Positions 38,038-48,655 of a stretch of DNA of 64,000 nucleotides are shown here, piece by piece. Within the stretch, counting starts at the first letter, position 1. Every line of letters begins with the position of its first letter. Position numbers and translations under genes: made by a program. A model generated the notes under the pieces. The model was not told the origin of the DNA. It made no database searches and was given only the letters and a program-made list of their open reading frames with translations. Source of the DNA: Trueperella bernardiae (lineage in GTDB: Bacteria > Actinomycetota > Actinomycetes > Actinomycetales > Actinomycetaceae); assembly GCF_001469025.1 (NCBI RefSeq), contig NZ_LNIZ01000003.1, positions 246,372 to 310,371 of the forward strand, in the 5' to 3' direction.

Positions 38038-38110
38038 TGCAACGCTAATCCGCAATATGCAACGGCGAAAAGCAGTTTATTAACGTTGCACATGGGGAAT
38101 TACCGTTGCA
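38038..38110. repeat. Four-copy TGCAACG array, two direct and two inverted
   Basis: TGCAACG occurs at 38038-38044 and 38058-38064, and its complement CGTTGCA at 38084-38090 and 38104-38110. Within each pair the copies are exactly 20 nt apart, i.e. two helical turns, and the two pairs are arranged symmetrically around an AT-rich centre (TTTATTAA). The outer copies share the extension TGCAACGnTAATnCC. The array lies between two convergent transcription units, so ordinary promoter control is not an obvious role. Confidence 0.6.
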
Positions 38111-38152
38111 CACGCGGGGAAGGGGAGTGAAGCCGGGCGGGAACCCCGGTCG

Positions 38153-39148
38153 TCAGGCGAGCAGTCCCGCCACGTAGGCGGCAAGCAACGTCAGGTGCCC
38201 CAGCCCGTGGGCCGCGTTGAATCGCCGGCCTGCCAGCGCCGTGGCTTGCAGGCCGAGCGTCGCCGCGAGGAGGGCCAGCTCCGTGCCTCCCACGCCAAGC
38301 ACGATGTCTTGCCCGGTGGCGACCCCGATGAGCACCACGGCGGGGACCGAGCCGCCGAGTACCGATACGAGCGCGCCGTGGGTCAGGTTTGACACGCGCT
38401 GGCTCTGCCCTTCCCAGCCGGCAAGGAGCGTGGTGACGGTCTCGGGCAGGAGGACCACGCCCGCCACGATGAGGCCAACAATCGCGGTGTTGCCCACGGT
38501 CGCATCGAGCAGTGGGCCAAGCGCGTGGGAGAGCGCCACGATCGCCACCAAGGTGACCACGAGCGACACCAGGTTGCGAGCGACGGGCTCGGAGGAGCGC
38601 GGGGGCGAGTCGGCTTCGGAGAAGTCGCCCGCCCCCGGGCCGAGCTGGCGCCACATGAAAACCCCGTATGCTGCGACCAGCCCGACCCCGGCCATGACCG
38701 CCCAGCCGCCCCGGTATTCGCCCACCGCCCTCGGCAGCACGAATGCGCCCGTGCCGAGTACCCCGAGCGTTCCCAGGTACCAAGCCAGCGCCCGTGCCCG
38801 AATCGGCATCGGCCCGCGCCGGGCCACGTGGGCGAGGATGGCGCCGGCCAGGATCCCGTTGAGGATGAGCATCGCGGCGGAGAAGGCGGCGTCGCGCGCG
38901 ATGGAGGCATGTGTGCCCGGGCCGAGCAGCACGCTCGCCACCATTCCCACCTCGATCAGCATGATCGACAGGGTGAGGATGATCGTGCCGACGGGCTCGC
39001 CGAGCCGCCGTGAGAGCGCGTCCGCCCGCCGCTTCACCTCGAAGGAGGCATAGATGATGACGGCGAGGATTCCCGCCACGGTCACCGGCCCCGACAGGTC
39101 AACCACCAAGGTCAACCCCATGGCCAACCATGCAATCACAGCAGGCAT
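38153..39148 (-). CDS. ChaA-type calcium(sodium)/proton exchanger
   Basis: This 331-residue membrane protein has about ten or eleven helices and matches the CaCA superfamily ChaA branch. The first alpha-repeat reads GEPVGTIILTLSIMLIEVGMV with the ion-binding Glu, and the second reads VVLLPETVTTLLAGWEGQSQRVSNLTHG. The end, AAHGLGHLTLLAAY, also resembles ChaA. I chose ATG 39148 because AAAGGG sits 4 nt upstream; the longer in-frame extension upstream is His/Arg-rich antisense of sdhC. It should expel Ca2+ or Na+ in exchange for protons. It diverges from sdhCAB. Confidence 0.88.
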   Translation of the reverse strand: MPAVIAWLAMGLTLVVDLSGPVTVAGILAVIIYASFEVKRRADALSRRLGEPVGTIILTLSIMLIEVGMVASVLLGPGTHASIARDAAFSAAMLILNGILAGAILAHVARRGPMPIRARALAWYLGTLGVLGTGAFVLPRAVGEYRGGWAVMAGVGLVAAYGVFMWRQLGPGAGDFSEADSPPRSSEPVARNLVSLVVTLVAIVALSHALGPLLDATVGNTAIVGLIVAGVVLLPETVTTLLAGWEGQSQRVSNLTHGALVSVLGGSVPAVVLIGVATGQDIVLGVGGTELALLAATLGLQATALAGRRFNAAHGLGHLTLLAAYVAGLLA

Positions 39149-39260
39149 GTGCCCTTTCTTGAGGGCCGTCCCTCGCCTGTGCCGCGTAGCGATCGGCAAC
39201 ACCAGCGCGGCGCCGGGCCGTCCCGGCAACCCCTCGAGCATACCCGATTCGGGACAAAGG

Positions 39261-39274
39261 TGTGAAGAATCACA
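39261..39274 (+). promoter_or_regulatory. Palindrome at the sdhCAB promoter
   Basis: TGTGA and TCACA are inverted around AGAA. The half-sites equal those of CRP/GlxR-type cAMP receptor proteins but with a 4-nt instead of a 6-nt spacer. A possible -10 GACAAT lies at 39287-39292, so the palindrome overlaps the -35 region about 40 nt before the sdhC start. Regulation of sdh by such a site is inference. Confidence 0.4.
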
Positions 39275-39310
39275 TCTGCGGCCTGGGACAATGGCAGGAA
39301 GGAGGCAACG

Positions 39311-39999
39311 ATGCAACTGAAGGCTCCGCCCTCGTGGGCGTTGAAGGTCGTCATGGCGGTCACGGGCGCCATTTGGGCGATCTTCGTTCTCATCCACCTG
39401 TATGGAAATCTCAAGGTCTACATGGGTGCTACCAGCTTCGACGGTTACGCCCACTGGCTGCGCGAGGCGTTCTACCCGCTGTTCCCGAAGCTGGCCGTGC
39501 TCTGGATCATGCGCGTGGTGCTGGGCGCTTGCCTGGTCTTGCATGTGTGGGCGGCGTCGATCGTCTACATCCGGGGCCGGAAGTTCCGCGGCAAGCACCG
39601 GGCACGCAAGCTTCACGGCATCCAGGCGGTTTCGGCCCGGCTCATGCCGGTGACGGGCGTGGCGATCCTGGGCTTCCTCATTGTTCACATTCTTGACCTG
39701 ACGGTTGGTCTGCAGCCGGTGGCCTCCGATTCCTTCCGCGGGCCCACGGCCGCCTCGTCCGCCGCCTACGGCAACCTGGTTGGCTCCTTTGAGCGCCCGG
39801 CGATGGCGATCTTCTACGTGCTCATCATGGTGTTGCTTGCGATTCACGTGGCACATGGCGCCTTCAACATGGCGGTCGACTTCGGTTCGATGGGCGCGCG
39901 CCTTCGCTCGGTCTTCATCTGGGTCGGCGCCCTGGCCGCGATCGCGATCCTCTTGGGCAACGCCTCAATTCCGCTCGCCGTACAGATGGGGTGGCTATC

Positions 40000-40003
<4 letters not shown>
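39311..40003 (+). CDS. sdhC: Succinate dehydrogenase cytochrome b subunit
   Basis: This 230-residue five-helix membrane anchor, of the fused SdhC/FrdC type found with the actinobacterial SdhCAB complex, carries haem and quinone. Candidate haem-ligand histidines fall in FVLIHLYGNL, CLVLHVWAA, FLIVHILDL and LLAIHVAHGAF. AGGAAGGAGG precedes ATG 39311. Its stop overlaps the sdhA start (ATGA), beginning a three-gene coupled operon. Confidence 0.93.
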
Positions 40004-42014
<2,011 letters not shown>

Positions 42015-42018
<4 letters not shown>

Positions 42019-42767
42019 AACTGACATTGGAAATCTGGCGTCAGCCCGGGCAGGACGCCCCGGGCCGCTTCGAATACCACACGATGGAGGGTCTGGACGA
42101 CTCGATGAGTATCCTCGAGCTCCTGGACCGCCTTAACGAGCAGCTGGTCAACTCCGGCAAGGAGCCCTTCACGTTCGAGTCCGACTGCCGTGAAGGCATC
42201 TGCGGGGCATGCGGCATTCAGGTGAGCGGCACCCCGCACGGTCCGGAGCGCAACACGCCGGCCTGCCACCAGCGCCTGCGCTCCTTCACGGACGGGCAGA
42301 TGGTGCGGATCGAGCCGCTGCGCTCGGCCAGCTACCCCGTGCTGCGCGACCTCATGGTCAACCGCCACAAGCTCGACGAGGTGCTCGAGGCCGGCGCCCA
42401 CGTGGCGATCAACGCGGGCACGGCCCCCGACGCCGACTCCGTGCCGGTGGACCACACCACCGTGGAGGACGCCCTCGATTTCGCCGCGTGCATCGGGTGC
42501 GGGGCGTGCGTGGCGGCCTGCCCCAACGGCGCAGCCCACCTGTTCGTGGGTGCGAAGCTCACTCACCTGGCGATGCTGCCGCTGCCGTCGAAGGAGCGGG
42601 CGCTCCGGGCGAAAGCGATGATCGCGGTGGCGGATCGGAACTTCGGGCCGTGCTCGAACTATGGGGAGTGCGCGGCGGTGTGTCCGGCGAACGTGCCGCT
42701 CGCGGCGGTGGCCGCCGTCAACAAGGAGAGGTTGCGGGCGTCCTTCATGCGCCGGCTGGATAAGTAG
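42015..42767 (+). CDS. sdhB: Succinate dehydrogenase iron-sulfur subunit
   Basis: This 250-residue electron-transfer subunit has three clusters. The [2Fe-2S] ligands are in SDCREGICGACG plus a later Cys in TPACHQR, and ferredoxin-like clusters are in CIGCGACVAACP and CSNYGECAAVCP. ATG 42015 overlaps the sdhA stop. It passes electrons from the SdhA flavin to the SdhC haem/quinone. A large imperfect hairpin follows at 42781. Confidence 0.96.
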
Positions 42768-42780
42768 CTCGGTTGTCAAA

Positions 42781-42841
42781 CATCAGGACTTTGAGGCCAA
42801 AAGCGCCGGTTGTGGCGACGAAAAGCCTCTAAGTCCTGATG
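42781..42841. repeat. Long imperfect hairpin downstream of sdhB, REP-like
   Basis: Outer arms of 17 nt (42781-42797 and 42825-42841) pair with a single mismatch, and an inner CGCC/GGCG hairpin sits between them. The total is 61 nt. It lies 13 nt after sdhB and may terminate or stabilise the sdh transcript. It lacks a T-run, and the nested shape resembles REP/BIME-like intergenic elements. I see no second copy in this window. Confidence 0.55.
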
Positions 42842-42915
42842 CTCGACGCAGGCCTGTTGCGTCGCGTCCGAAACCCGATGGCCGAGACTGGGGAGGTGAA
42901 GCAGAACCCGGATAG

Positions 42916-42943
42916 TTGAGGTTTCAATTAAATGTGCTAGGAT
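42916..42943 (+). promoter_or_regulatory. Promoter of the LLM oxidoreductase operon
   Basis: TTGAGG (42916-42921), a 16-nt AT-rich spacer and TAGGAT (42938-42943) make a housekeeping-type promoter. Transcription would start near 42950, about 28 nt before ATG 42978. Confidence 0.55.
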
Positions 42944-42977
42944 GTCTCCGAAGCTGATTATGCCCCAAGGAGACACC

Positions 42978-44186
42978 ATGCAATTCGGAGTCTTTTCCGT
43001 CTCTGACATCACCACCGACCCCACCACCGGCCGCACGCCGAGCGAGGCCGAGCGCATCAAGGCCGCGGTGACGATCGCCAAGCACGCCGAGGACGTGGGT
43101 ATGGACATCTACGCGATCGGCGAGCACCACAACCCGCCCTTCTTCTCCTCCTCGCCCACCACCTTGCTGGGCTACATTGGCGCGCAGACGAAGAAGATTA
43201 TCCTGTCGACGTCGACCACGCTCATTACCACCAACGATCCGGTGAAGATCGCCGAGGACTACGCGATGCTCCAGCACCTGGTGGACGGGCGGATGGACCT
43301 CATGATGGGCCGCGGCAACACGGGCCCGGTTTACCCGTGGTTTGGCCAGGATATCCGCCAGGGTATCCCGCTCGCGATTGAGAATTACGCGCTGCTGCGC
43401 CGGCTGTGGGAGGAAGAGGAGGTGGACTGGCAGGGCAAGTTCCGCACGCCTCTGCGTGGCTTCACGTCCACCCCGCGCCCGCTGGATGGGGTGGCGCCCT
43501 TCGTCTGGCATGGCTCGATCCGCTCGCCGGAGATTGCCGAGCAGGCCGCTTACTACGGGGACGGCTTCTTCCACAACAACATCTTCTGGCCGATGAGCCA
43601 CACCCGGCAGATGATCGCGCTCTACCGCCAGCGCTTCGCCCACTACGGGCACGGCACGCCCGAGCAGGCGATTGTGGGCCTGGGCGGGCAGTTCTACATC
43701 GCGAAGGATTCGCAGACCGCCAAGCGCGAGTTCCGCCCCTACTTCGACAACGCGCCCGTGTACGGGCACGGACCCTCGCTCGAGGACTTCTCGGAGCAGA
43801 CCCCGTTGACGGTCGGCTCCCCGCAGGAGGTCATCGACCGCACGCTCGGCTTCCGCGAGCATGTGGGGGACTACCAGCGCCAGCTCTTCCTCATCGACCA
43901 CGCCGGCCTGCCGCTCAGGACCGTGCTTGAACAGCTCGACTACCTGGGCGAGATCGTGCCTGTCATGCGCAAGGAGTTCGAGGCGATGCGGAAGCCCGGT
44001 GTGCCGGACGCCCCCACGCACGCCGCTCGGGTGGCCGCGCGTCGTGAGGCGGGAATCGCGTACGAGGAGGGCAAGACGTACGTCGACGACGTCACCGGCG
44101 CCTCCTTCTACGCCCAGCAGGACACCCAGGCGGCCTCCGTCAACCTCGCCGACCAGCTCCTGCGAGACGCGGAGGGCGAGCGATGA
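42978..44186 (+). CDS. LLM-class flavin-dependent oxidoreductase (CE1758 type)
   Basis: This 402-residue bacterial-luciferase-like monooxygenase begins MQFGVFSVSDIT and contains YAIGEHHNPPFFSSSP, the conserved EHH segment of the superfamily, and LDLMMGRGN-like LMMGRGNTGPVYPWFG. AAGGAG precedes ATG 42978. Its stop overlaps the FMN reductase start as ATGA, so the two probably form a two-component system in which reduced FMN is supplied by the partner. The substrate is unknown. Pairing of these two families is recurrent in Corynebacterium and Actinomyces relatives. Confidence 0.88.
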   Translation: MQFGVFSVSDITTDPTTGRTPSEAERIKAAVTIAKHAEDVGMDIYAIGEHHNPPFFSSSPTTLLGYIGAQTKKIILSTSTTLITTNDPVKIAEDYAMLQHLVDGRMDLMMGRGNTGPVYPWFGQDIRQGIPLAIENYALLRRLWEEEEVDWQGKFRTPLRGFTSTPRPLDGVAPFVWHGSIRSPEIAEQAAYYGDGFFHNNIFWPMSHTRQMIALYRQRFAHYGHGTPEQAIVGLGGQFYIAKDSQTAKREFRPYFDNAPVYGHGPSLEDFSEQTPLTVGSPQEVIDRTLGFREHVGDYQRQLFLIDHAGLPLRTVLEQLDYLGEIVPVMRKEFEAMRKPGVPDAPTHAARVAARREAGIAYEEGKTYVDDVTGASFYAQQDTQAASVNLADQLLRDAEGER

Positions 44187-44926
44187 TCGCGGTGGTGTCG
44201 GCGTCGCTGTCGGAGTCCTCGACCACGCAGCAGCTGGGCCGGGCGATGGCGGAGGCGTACGTGAGCGCGCACGGCGGGCAGGTGCAGATGATCTCGCTGC
44301 GCGAGCTGGCCCACGACGTCACCGACGCGATGCTCACCGGCTTCCCCTTGCCCGCGCTCGCTAAGGCCTTCGAGCAGGTGAGGGGCGCGGAGGCGCTCAT
44401 CGCGGTGACGCCGGCCTACAACGCCTCCTACTCGGGCCTGTTCAAGTCCTTCTTTGACGTGCTGCCCGAGGGGTACCTGGCCGGCAAGCCCGTGGCGATC
44501 GGTGCGACGGGCGGCACGCCCCGGCACTCGCTCGTCACCGAGCACGCGATCCGGCCGATGATGACCTACCTTCACGCGAACGTTGTGACGACTGCGGTCT
44601 ACGCTGCCACCGAGGACTTCGGCGCGCACGCCGCCGATTCCGACGCCGAGGGCGGGGCGAGCCTGCGCCGCCGAATCCGGCGCGCGATGGACGAGCTGGC
44701 GGTCATCGCCCAGGCCGGGCGGCCCGCGGGCAGCTTGGTTGCCGGCCAGGCAGGCGCGGGCGACGGTGTTGTGGGCGCGGGGCAGGCGGGTTCAGGCGCG
44801 GGGGCGGGCGCCGGCGTCGTGAATGCGGCCGACAGCCAGCCGGTCGACAGTCAGTCGGATGACGTCGCCGAAGCGAAGGCCCTGTTCGCGGACTTCACGC
44901 CGATGTCGGACCTGCTGGGAGACTAG
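44183..44926 (+). CDS. NAD(P)H-dependent FMN reductase (CE1759 type)
   Basis: This 247-residue flavodoxin-fold reductase begins IAVVSASLSESSTTQQLG, a phosphate-binding loop, with the isoalloxazine-binding segments TPAYNASYSGLFKSFFD and GATGGTPRHSL. It likely supplies FMNH2 to the LLM partner encoded upstream. Residues about 180-215 are an unusual Gly/Ala/Val low-complexity insert (AGQAGSGAGAGAG) before a conserved C-terminal ALFADFTPM. It overlaps the LLM gene by 4 nt and converges on folA with a 4-nt overlap. Confidence 0.88.
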   Translation: MIAVVSASLSESSTTQQLGRAMAEAYVSAHGGQVQMISLRELAHDVTDAMLTGFPLPALAKAFEQVRGAEALIAVTPAYNASYSGLFKSFFDVLPEGYLAGKPVAIGATGGTPRHSLVTEHAIRPMMTYLHANVVTTAVYAATEDFGAHAADSDAEGGASLRRRIRRAMDELAVIAQAGRPAGSLVAGQAGAGDGVVGAGQAGSGAGAGAGVVNAADSQPVDSQSDDVAEAKALFADFTPMSDLLGD

Positions 44927-45483
44927 AGCGGCAGCTCGCTGAGCGCGGCGGCCAAATCCCCGGGGACAAAGCCGGAGCGGCGGCGCCTGTAGGCGCTTAC
45001 CCGGAAGCGCATGCCGTTCTCGGCCACGTGCCACCCGCGGAAGGGCTCGGTGCCCACGGGTTCCCAGTTGAACGGGATGGCGGGGGCGAACGCGTCGGCG
45101 TCGGGAACGTCGATGTCGATGTCCGTGACCACGACGCCGTCCGCCTTCTTCATCGCCGCCTCATACAGTTGCGCCCCGCCCACGATCCACACGAGCCCCT
45201 CGCCAGCGGCCTCCTCGCCCAGGGCGATCGCCTTATCCAGCGAGCGGGCCACCAGGGCGTCGTCGGAGGAAAAGCTCTCGTCCCGGGTGAGCACGATGTT
45301 CGTGCGCCCGGGCAGCGGGCGGTAGCGCTCGTCGAGTGACTCCCACGTCCGGCGGCCCATGATGACGGGGTGGCCGGTGGTCATGCGCCGGAAAAACCGC
45401 ATGTCTTCGGGCAGGTGCCAGGCCATCGCGCCGCCGCGGCCGATCGCCCGCTCATGCCCCTGGGCCCAGATCATCCCCAGCAT
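44923..45483 (-). CDS. folA: Dihydrofolate reductase
   Basis: This 186-residue enzyme reduces dihydrofolate to tetrahydrofolate using NADPH. It shows IWAQGHERAIGRGGAMAWHLPEDMRFF with the substrate-binding acidic residue, the NADPH motif VIMGRRTWESL and the C-terminal IVGGAQLYEAAM. It starts at ATG 45483, overlapping the last base of the thyA stop, so expression is coupled to thymidylate synthase, whose reaction makes dihydrofolate. Confidence 0.95.
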   Translation of the reverse strand: MLGMIWAQGHERAIGRGGAMAWHLPEDMRFFRRMTTGHPVIMGRRTWESLDERYRPLPGRTNIVLTRDESFSSDDALVARSLDKAIALGEEAAGEGLVWIVGGAQLYEAAMKKADGVVVTDIDIDVPDADAFAPAIPFNWEPVGTEPFRGWHVAENGMRFRVSAYRRRRSGFVPGDLAAALSELPL

Positions 45484-46283
45484 TACACGGCCACCGGGGC
45501 GTGAATCGCGGGGTGATGCTGGTATCCCTGGGAGGCGAGGATGTCGTCCATGTCGTAGTCGAAAATGGAGTCGGCCTTCTTCAGCTCGAGCGTAGGGAAG
45601 GGGTAGGGTTCGCGCGAGATCTGCTCACGCACCTGGTCCACATGGTTCAAATAAATGTGGCAGTCCCCGCCCGTCCACACGAAATCGCCCACGTCCAACC
45701 CCGCCTGCTGGGCCACCATGTGCGTGAGCAAGGAGTAGGAGGCGATGTTGAACGGCACGCCCAAGAACAGGTCCGCCGACCGTTGGTACAGTTGGCAGGA
45801 CAGCTTGCCGCCGGCCACATAGAACTGGAACAGGGCGTGGCAGGGCTGCAGGGCCATGTCGTCGAGGTCGGCCACATTCCACGCCGACACAATCATCCGC
45901 CGCGAATCCGGGTTCTTCTTCAACTTCTCTACCACGTTCGCGATCTGGTCAATGTGCTCTCCGGACGGGGCCGGCCACGAACGCCACTGGTAGCCATAGA
46001 CGGGCCCGAGTTCGCCGTCGTCGTCAGCCCACTCATCCCAAATGGAAATCCCGCGCTCCTGAAGCCAGCGCACATTCGTATCCCCGCGCAAAAACCACAG
46101 CAGTTCGCCTTTGACCGCCTTCATCGCTACAAACTTCGTGGTGATGCGCGGAAAGCCCTCGGCCAGGTTGTAGCGCAGCTGGCGGCCAAACACGGACAGC
46201 GTGCCAGTGCCGGTGCGGTCGCCCTTGCGCTCTCCGTTTTCTAGGACGTCGGCCAGCAGATCCTCGTATTGACGGTTGATCAT
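45483..46283 (-). CDS. thyA: Thymidylate synthase
   Basis: This 266-residue enzyme methylates dUMP to dTMP. The active-site Cys lies in [12 protein letters not shown]. The dUMP-binding region [17 protein letters not shown] and the start [23 protein letters not shown] are typical. Its length equals the common bacterial form. It overlaps the DUF2505 gene upstream by 4 nt and folA downstream by 1 nt, a tight folate/thymidine operon. Confidence 0.97.
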   Translation of the reverse strand: MINRQYEDLLADVLENGERKGDRTGTGTLSVFGRQLRYNLAEGFPRITTKFVAMKAVKGELLWFLRGDTNVRWLQERGISIWDEWADDDGELGPVYGYQWRSWPAPSGEHIDQIANVVEKLKKNPDSRRMIVSAWNVADLDDMALQPCHALFQFYVAGGKLSCQLYQRSADLFLGVPFNIASYSLLTHMVAQQAGLDVGDFVWTGGDCHIYLNHVDQVREQISREPYPFPTLELKKADSIFDYDMDDILASQGYQHHPAIHAPVAV

Positions 46284-46789
46284 TCTTCCTCCGTGCGCCG
46301 CCGCAGGACCTCGGCGTTGACCAGATCAGTATCCTTGGCAATGACCTTACTCAGCTGGTCTACCACCATCTTCTCGATTCGGCCACCAATAAAAGGCACC
46401 GACACCTTGATCTCGCCGCTGATCTTCGCCGCGGTGGTCGCGCCGGTGTCAGCGAGCAGGAAGGTGAGCGAGCCGGCCACGGGCGCGCCCGACACATCGA
46501 TCGTGTACGGGATCTTCGCCCCGTCCACGCGCCCGGCCTCGTTGTGGACCACGGGGGTGGCCGTTGCAAAAACCTTCGCGCCGTGTGGGAAGAAGGAGCG
46601 CGCCGCCGCCGGGATCTGCTCGGTCGGAACCTGGAGGCGGAAGGAATGCGTGGCGCCGTCGTCGGCAAAATCGGCCAACTCCGCGACGCCCGCCGCACGC
46701 GTGCGTGCGCGGAACAACTCGGGCGACGTCAGCACATCCAGCACGAGCTCAAGCGGGCCGACGTAGCTGGTTTCAGAAACAAACTTCAT
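46280..46789 (-). CDS. DUF2505 family protein (SRPBCC-like)
   Basis: This 169-residue soluble protein matches actinobacterial DUF2505. It begins with [27 protein letters not shown] and ends with a helix around [16 protein letters not shown], the pattern of the START/SRPBCC lipid-binding fold. The ligand is unknown. The 4-nt overlap with thyA places it first in the thyA-folA operon, although a functional link is not evident. It is transcribed divergently from pdtaS. Confidence 0.82.
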   Translation of the reverse strand: MKFVSETSYVGPLELVLDVLTSPELFRARTRAAGVAELADFADDGATHSFRLQVPTEQIPAAARSFFPHGAKVFATATPVVHNEAGRVDGAKIPYTIDVSGAPVAGSLTFLLADTGATTAAKISGEIKVSVPFIGGRIEKMVVDQLSKVIAKDTDLVNAEVLRRRTEEE

Positions 46790-46828
46790 AGCTACTATTC
46801 AACACGATTAATCATTACAGTGGGAACT

Positions 46829-48256
46829 GTGTCTACACTCTCCCGCATTCTCAGCCGTGACTCGCACCTGAACGAGCGTCAGCGCGAATGGCTCCACCAC
46901 CTCACCGGCGAGTGGCAGATCATCGCTGACATCACCTTCTCCGACCTTGCCCTCTACATCCGCGTCGAATCGGGCGTAATGACGGCCGCGCAGGCCCGCC
47001 CCGCCACCGCCACCACCGTCCACCAAACCGACTTCGTGGGCGAGATCGTCCCCGACGACGAGGCGGCCGTCATCGAGAAGGCCGCCACCACCGGCGAGCA
47101 GGTTTTTGGGCACGACGACGACGTCGACGTGCGGCTTGTGCCCGTGCGATTCGAAGGGGAGGTCATCGCGGTGCTCGGGGTGATCACCGCCAAGTTCGTG
47201 GACCGCGTGCCGATGGTGCTGCTCGCCAATTATGAGTCGATCGCGGACGCGCTCATCGCCATGGTAACCACCGGGGAGTTCCCCATCGACGGCTCGCCTT
47301 CGGGCTACCGGCACGGTACCCCGCGCGTCACGGACGGGCTCATTCACGTGGACACCGAGGGCGAGACCATCTACGCCTCGCCGAACGCGATCTCTAACCT
47401 GCGCCGGCTCGGCGTGGAAAAGCCGCTCCAGGGCGCGATGCTTGCCACCGAAGTGATCGAACTAGACGGGGTGTCCCGCGTGGACGAGGCCCTGCCGCTC
47501 GTGCTCATGGGCCGGGCCGCGTGGATGACCGAGATCGAGCGCAACGACGTGGTCATCTCCTTCCGTGCCGTGCCCCTGCTGGTCAAGGGCGTGCGCCACG
47601 GGGCGCTCGTGCTCTGCCGCGACATCACCGAGCTGCGCCGCCAAGAGCGCGTGCTCATGAGCAAGGACTCCACAATCCGCGAGATCAACCACCGCGTGAA
47701 GAACAACCTGCAGACGGTGTCGGCGCTGCTGCGGATGCAGGCGCGCCGTGCAGGGGAGGGCATGACCCGGGCCGCGCTGGAGACGGCGCAGCGCCGCGTG
47801 GCCACAATCGCCGTGGTGCACGAGAAGCTGTCACAAACCATCGACGAGGTTGTGGACTTCGATCAGGTGTTCGTGCCGGTCATGCGCATGGTACGAGACG
47901 TTGGCGTTACTGGGGAGCCGGTGATCACCACGTTCGAGGGCACCTTCGGGCGCGTGCGAGCCGAGGAGGCTACGGCGCTCGGCGTGGTGATGAACGAGAT
48001 CATCTCCAACGCCATAGAACACGGACTGCCGGGGGGCGGACGGCTCGACATCCGCGCCCAACGCGACGGCACCCGGCTCCACATCGAGGTGGCCGACGAT
48101 GGCGTCGGCGTGGGCGACCACCGCCCCTCCGGCCTCGGCACCCAGATCGTGAGGACAATGGTGCTCTCCGAGCTCAGGGGCAATATCGAGTGGCTCCCTC
48201 GTGAGGGCGGGGGCACCGTGGTGGTGCTCGACCTCAACATCCGTTCCCAGGCCTAG
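46829..48256 (+). CDS. pdtaS: PdtaS-type sensor histidine kinase
   Basis: This 475-residue cytosolic kinase has an N-terminal GAF-like region (about 1-145), a PAS-like middle (GLIHVDTEGETIYASPNAI) and an HWE/HisKA_2 dimerisation domain with His288 in REINHRVKNNLQT. An HATPase with NEIISNAIEHGL and ADDGVGVG follows. Its relatives phosphorylate the ANTAR-type RNA-binding regulator PdtaR; no such partner is adjacent. GTG 46829 is 7 nt after TACAGT (46816-46821) with no Shine-Dalgarno, a leaderless-type start. It converges on whiB, the same gene pair as pdtaS/whiB1 in mycobacteria. Confidence 0.9.
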   Translation: MSTLSRILSRDSHLNERQREWLHHLTGEWQIIADITFSDLALYIRVESGVMTAAQARPATATTVHQTDFVGEIVPDDEAAVIEKAATTGEQVFGHDDDVDVRLVPVRFEGEVIAVLGVITAKFVDRVPMVLLANYESIADALIAMVTTGEFPIDGSPSGYRHGTPRVTDGLIHVDTEGETIYASPNAISNLRRLGVEKPLQGAMLATEVIELDGVSRVDEALPLVLMGRAAWMTEIERNDVVISFRAVPLLVKGVRHGALVLCRDITELRRQERVLMSKDSTIREINHRVKNNLQTVSALLRMQARRAGEGMTRAALETAQRRVATIAVVHEKLSQTIDEVVDFDQVFVPVMRMVRDVGVTGEPVITTFEGTFGRVRAEEATALGVVMNEIISNAIEHGLPGGGRLDIRAQRDGTRLHIEVADDGVGVGDHRPSGLGTQIVRTMVLSELRGNIEWLPREGGGTVVVLDLNIRSQA

Positions 48257-48282
48257 GGCCGGGTCGGCCGGGCATAAGAAAA

Positions 48283-48306
48283 GCGGGCCGCGCTGACGCG
48301 GCCCGC
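48283..48306. terminator. Bidirectional terminator between pdtaS and whiB
   Basis: Perfect GC-rich 10-nt arms (48283-48292, 48297-48306) with a CTGA loop. AAGAAAA on the left gives a T-run for the minus-strand whiB transcript. Confidence 0.8.
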
Positions 48307-48321
48307 GAAAGCTCCCAGCGA

Positions 48322-48564
48322 TTAGCGGCGCACGCGCGCCGTGCGGCGCTTGAGCGTGCGGCGCTCGTCTTCCGACATGCCGCCCCACACGCCGGCGTCC
48401 TGGTTGTTGTCCAGGGCCCATTTAAGGCACACCTCCTGGACGTCGCAACGCTGGCACACGGCCTTGGCGCGCTCGACCTGTGCCATGGCGGGACCCGAGG
48501 AGCCGATCGGGAAGAAAAGCTCTGGATCCTCGTTGAGGCATTCTGCGCGGTGGCGCCAATCCAT
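48322..48564 (-). CDS. whiB1: WhiB-family iron-sulfur transcription regulator (WhiB1-like)
   Basis: This 80-residue regulator has the four [4Fe-4S] cysteines Cys9, Cys37, Cys40 and Cys46 (CQRCDVQEVC), then the GVWGG turn and a basic C-terminal tail RRTLKRRTARVRR for DNA contact. WhiB1 proteins bind the primary sigma factor and respond to nitric oxide. Size and the convergent pdtaS neighbour fit WhiB1 rather than other WhiB classes. AGGAGA lies 7 nt before ATG 48564. Confidence 0.92.
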   Translation of the reverse strand: MDWRHRAECLNEDPELFFPIGSSGPAMAQVERAKAVCQRCDVQEVCLKWALDNNQDAGVWGGMSEDERRTLKRRTARVRR

Positions 48565-48655
48565 GACCTAGTCTCCTAACGCATTGTTTAACACTGGCTT
48601 ATACGCCCTTAACCTTTTCAGGTTTTGTGTGCCCGGTAAAGGAAAAAAAGTGTGA

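Noticed and set aside
38153..39856. Longer version of the ChaA-type gene starting at 39856
   Set aside because: The extra part is antisense to sdhC and His/Arg-rich. ATG 39148 has a good ribosome site and gives a normal family length.
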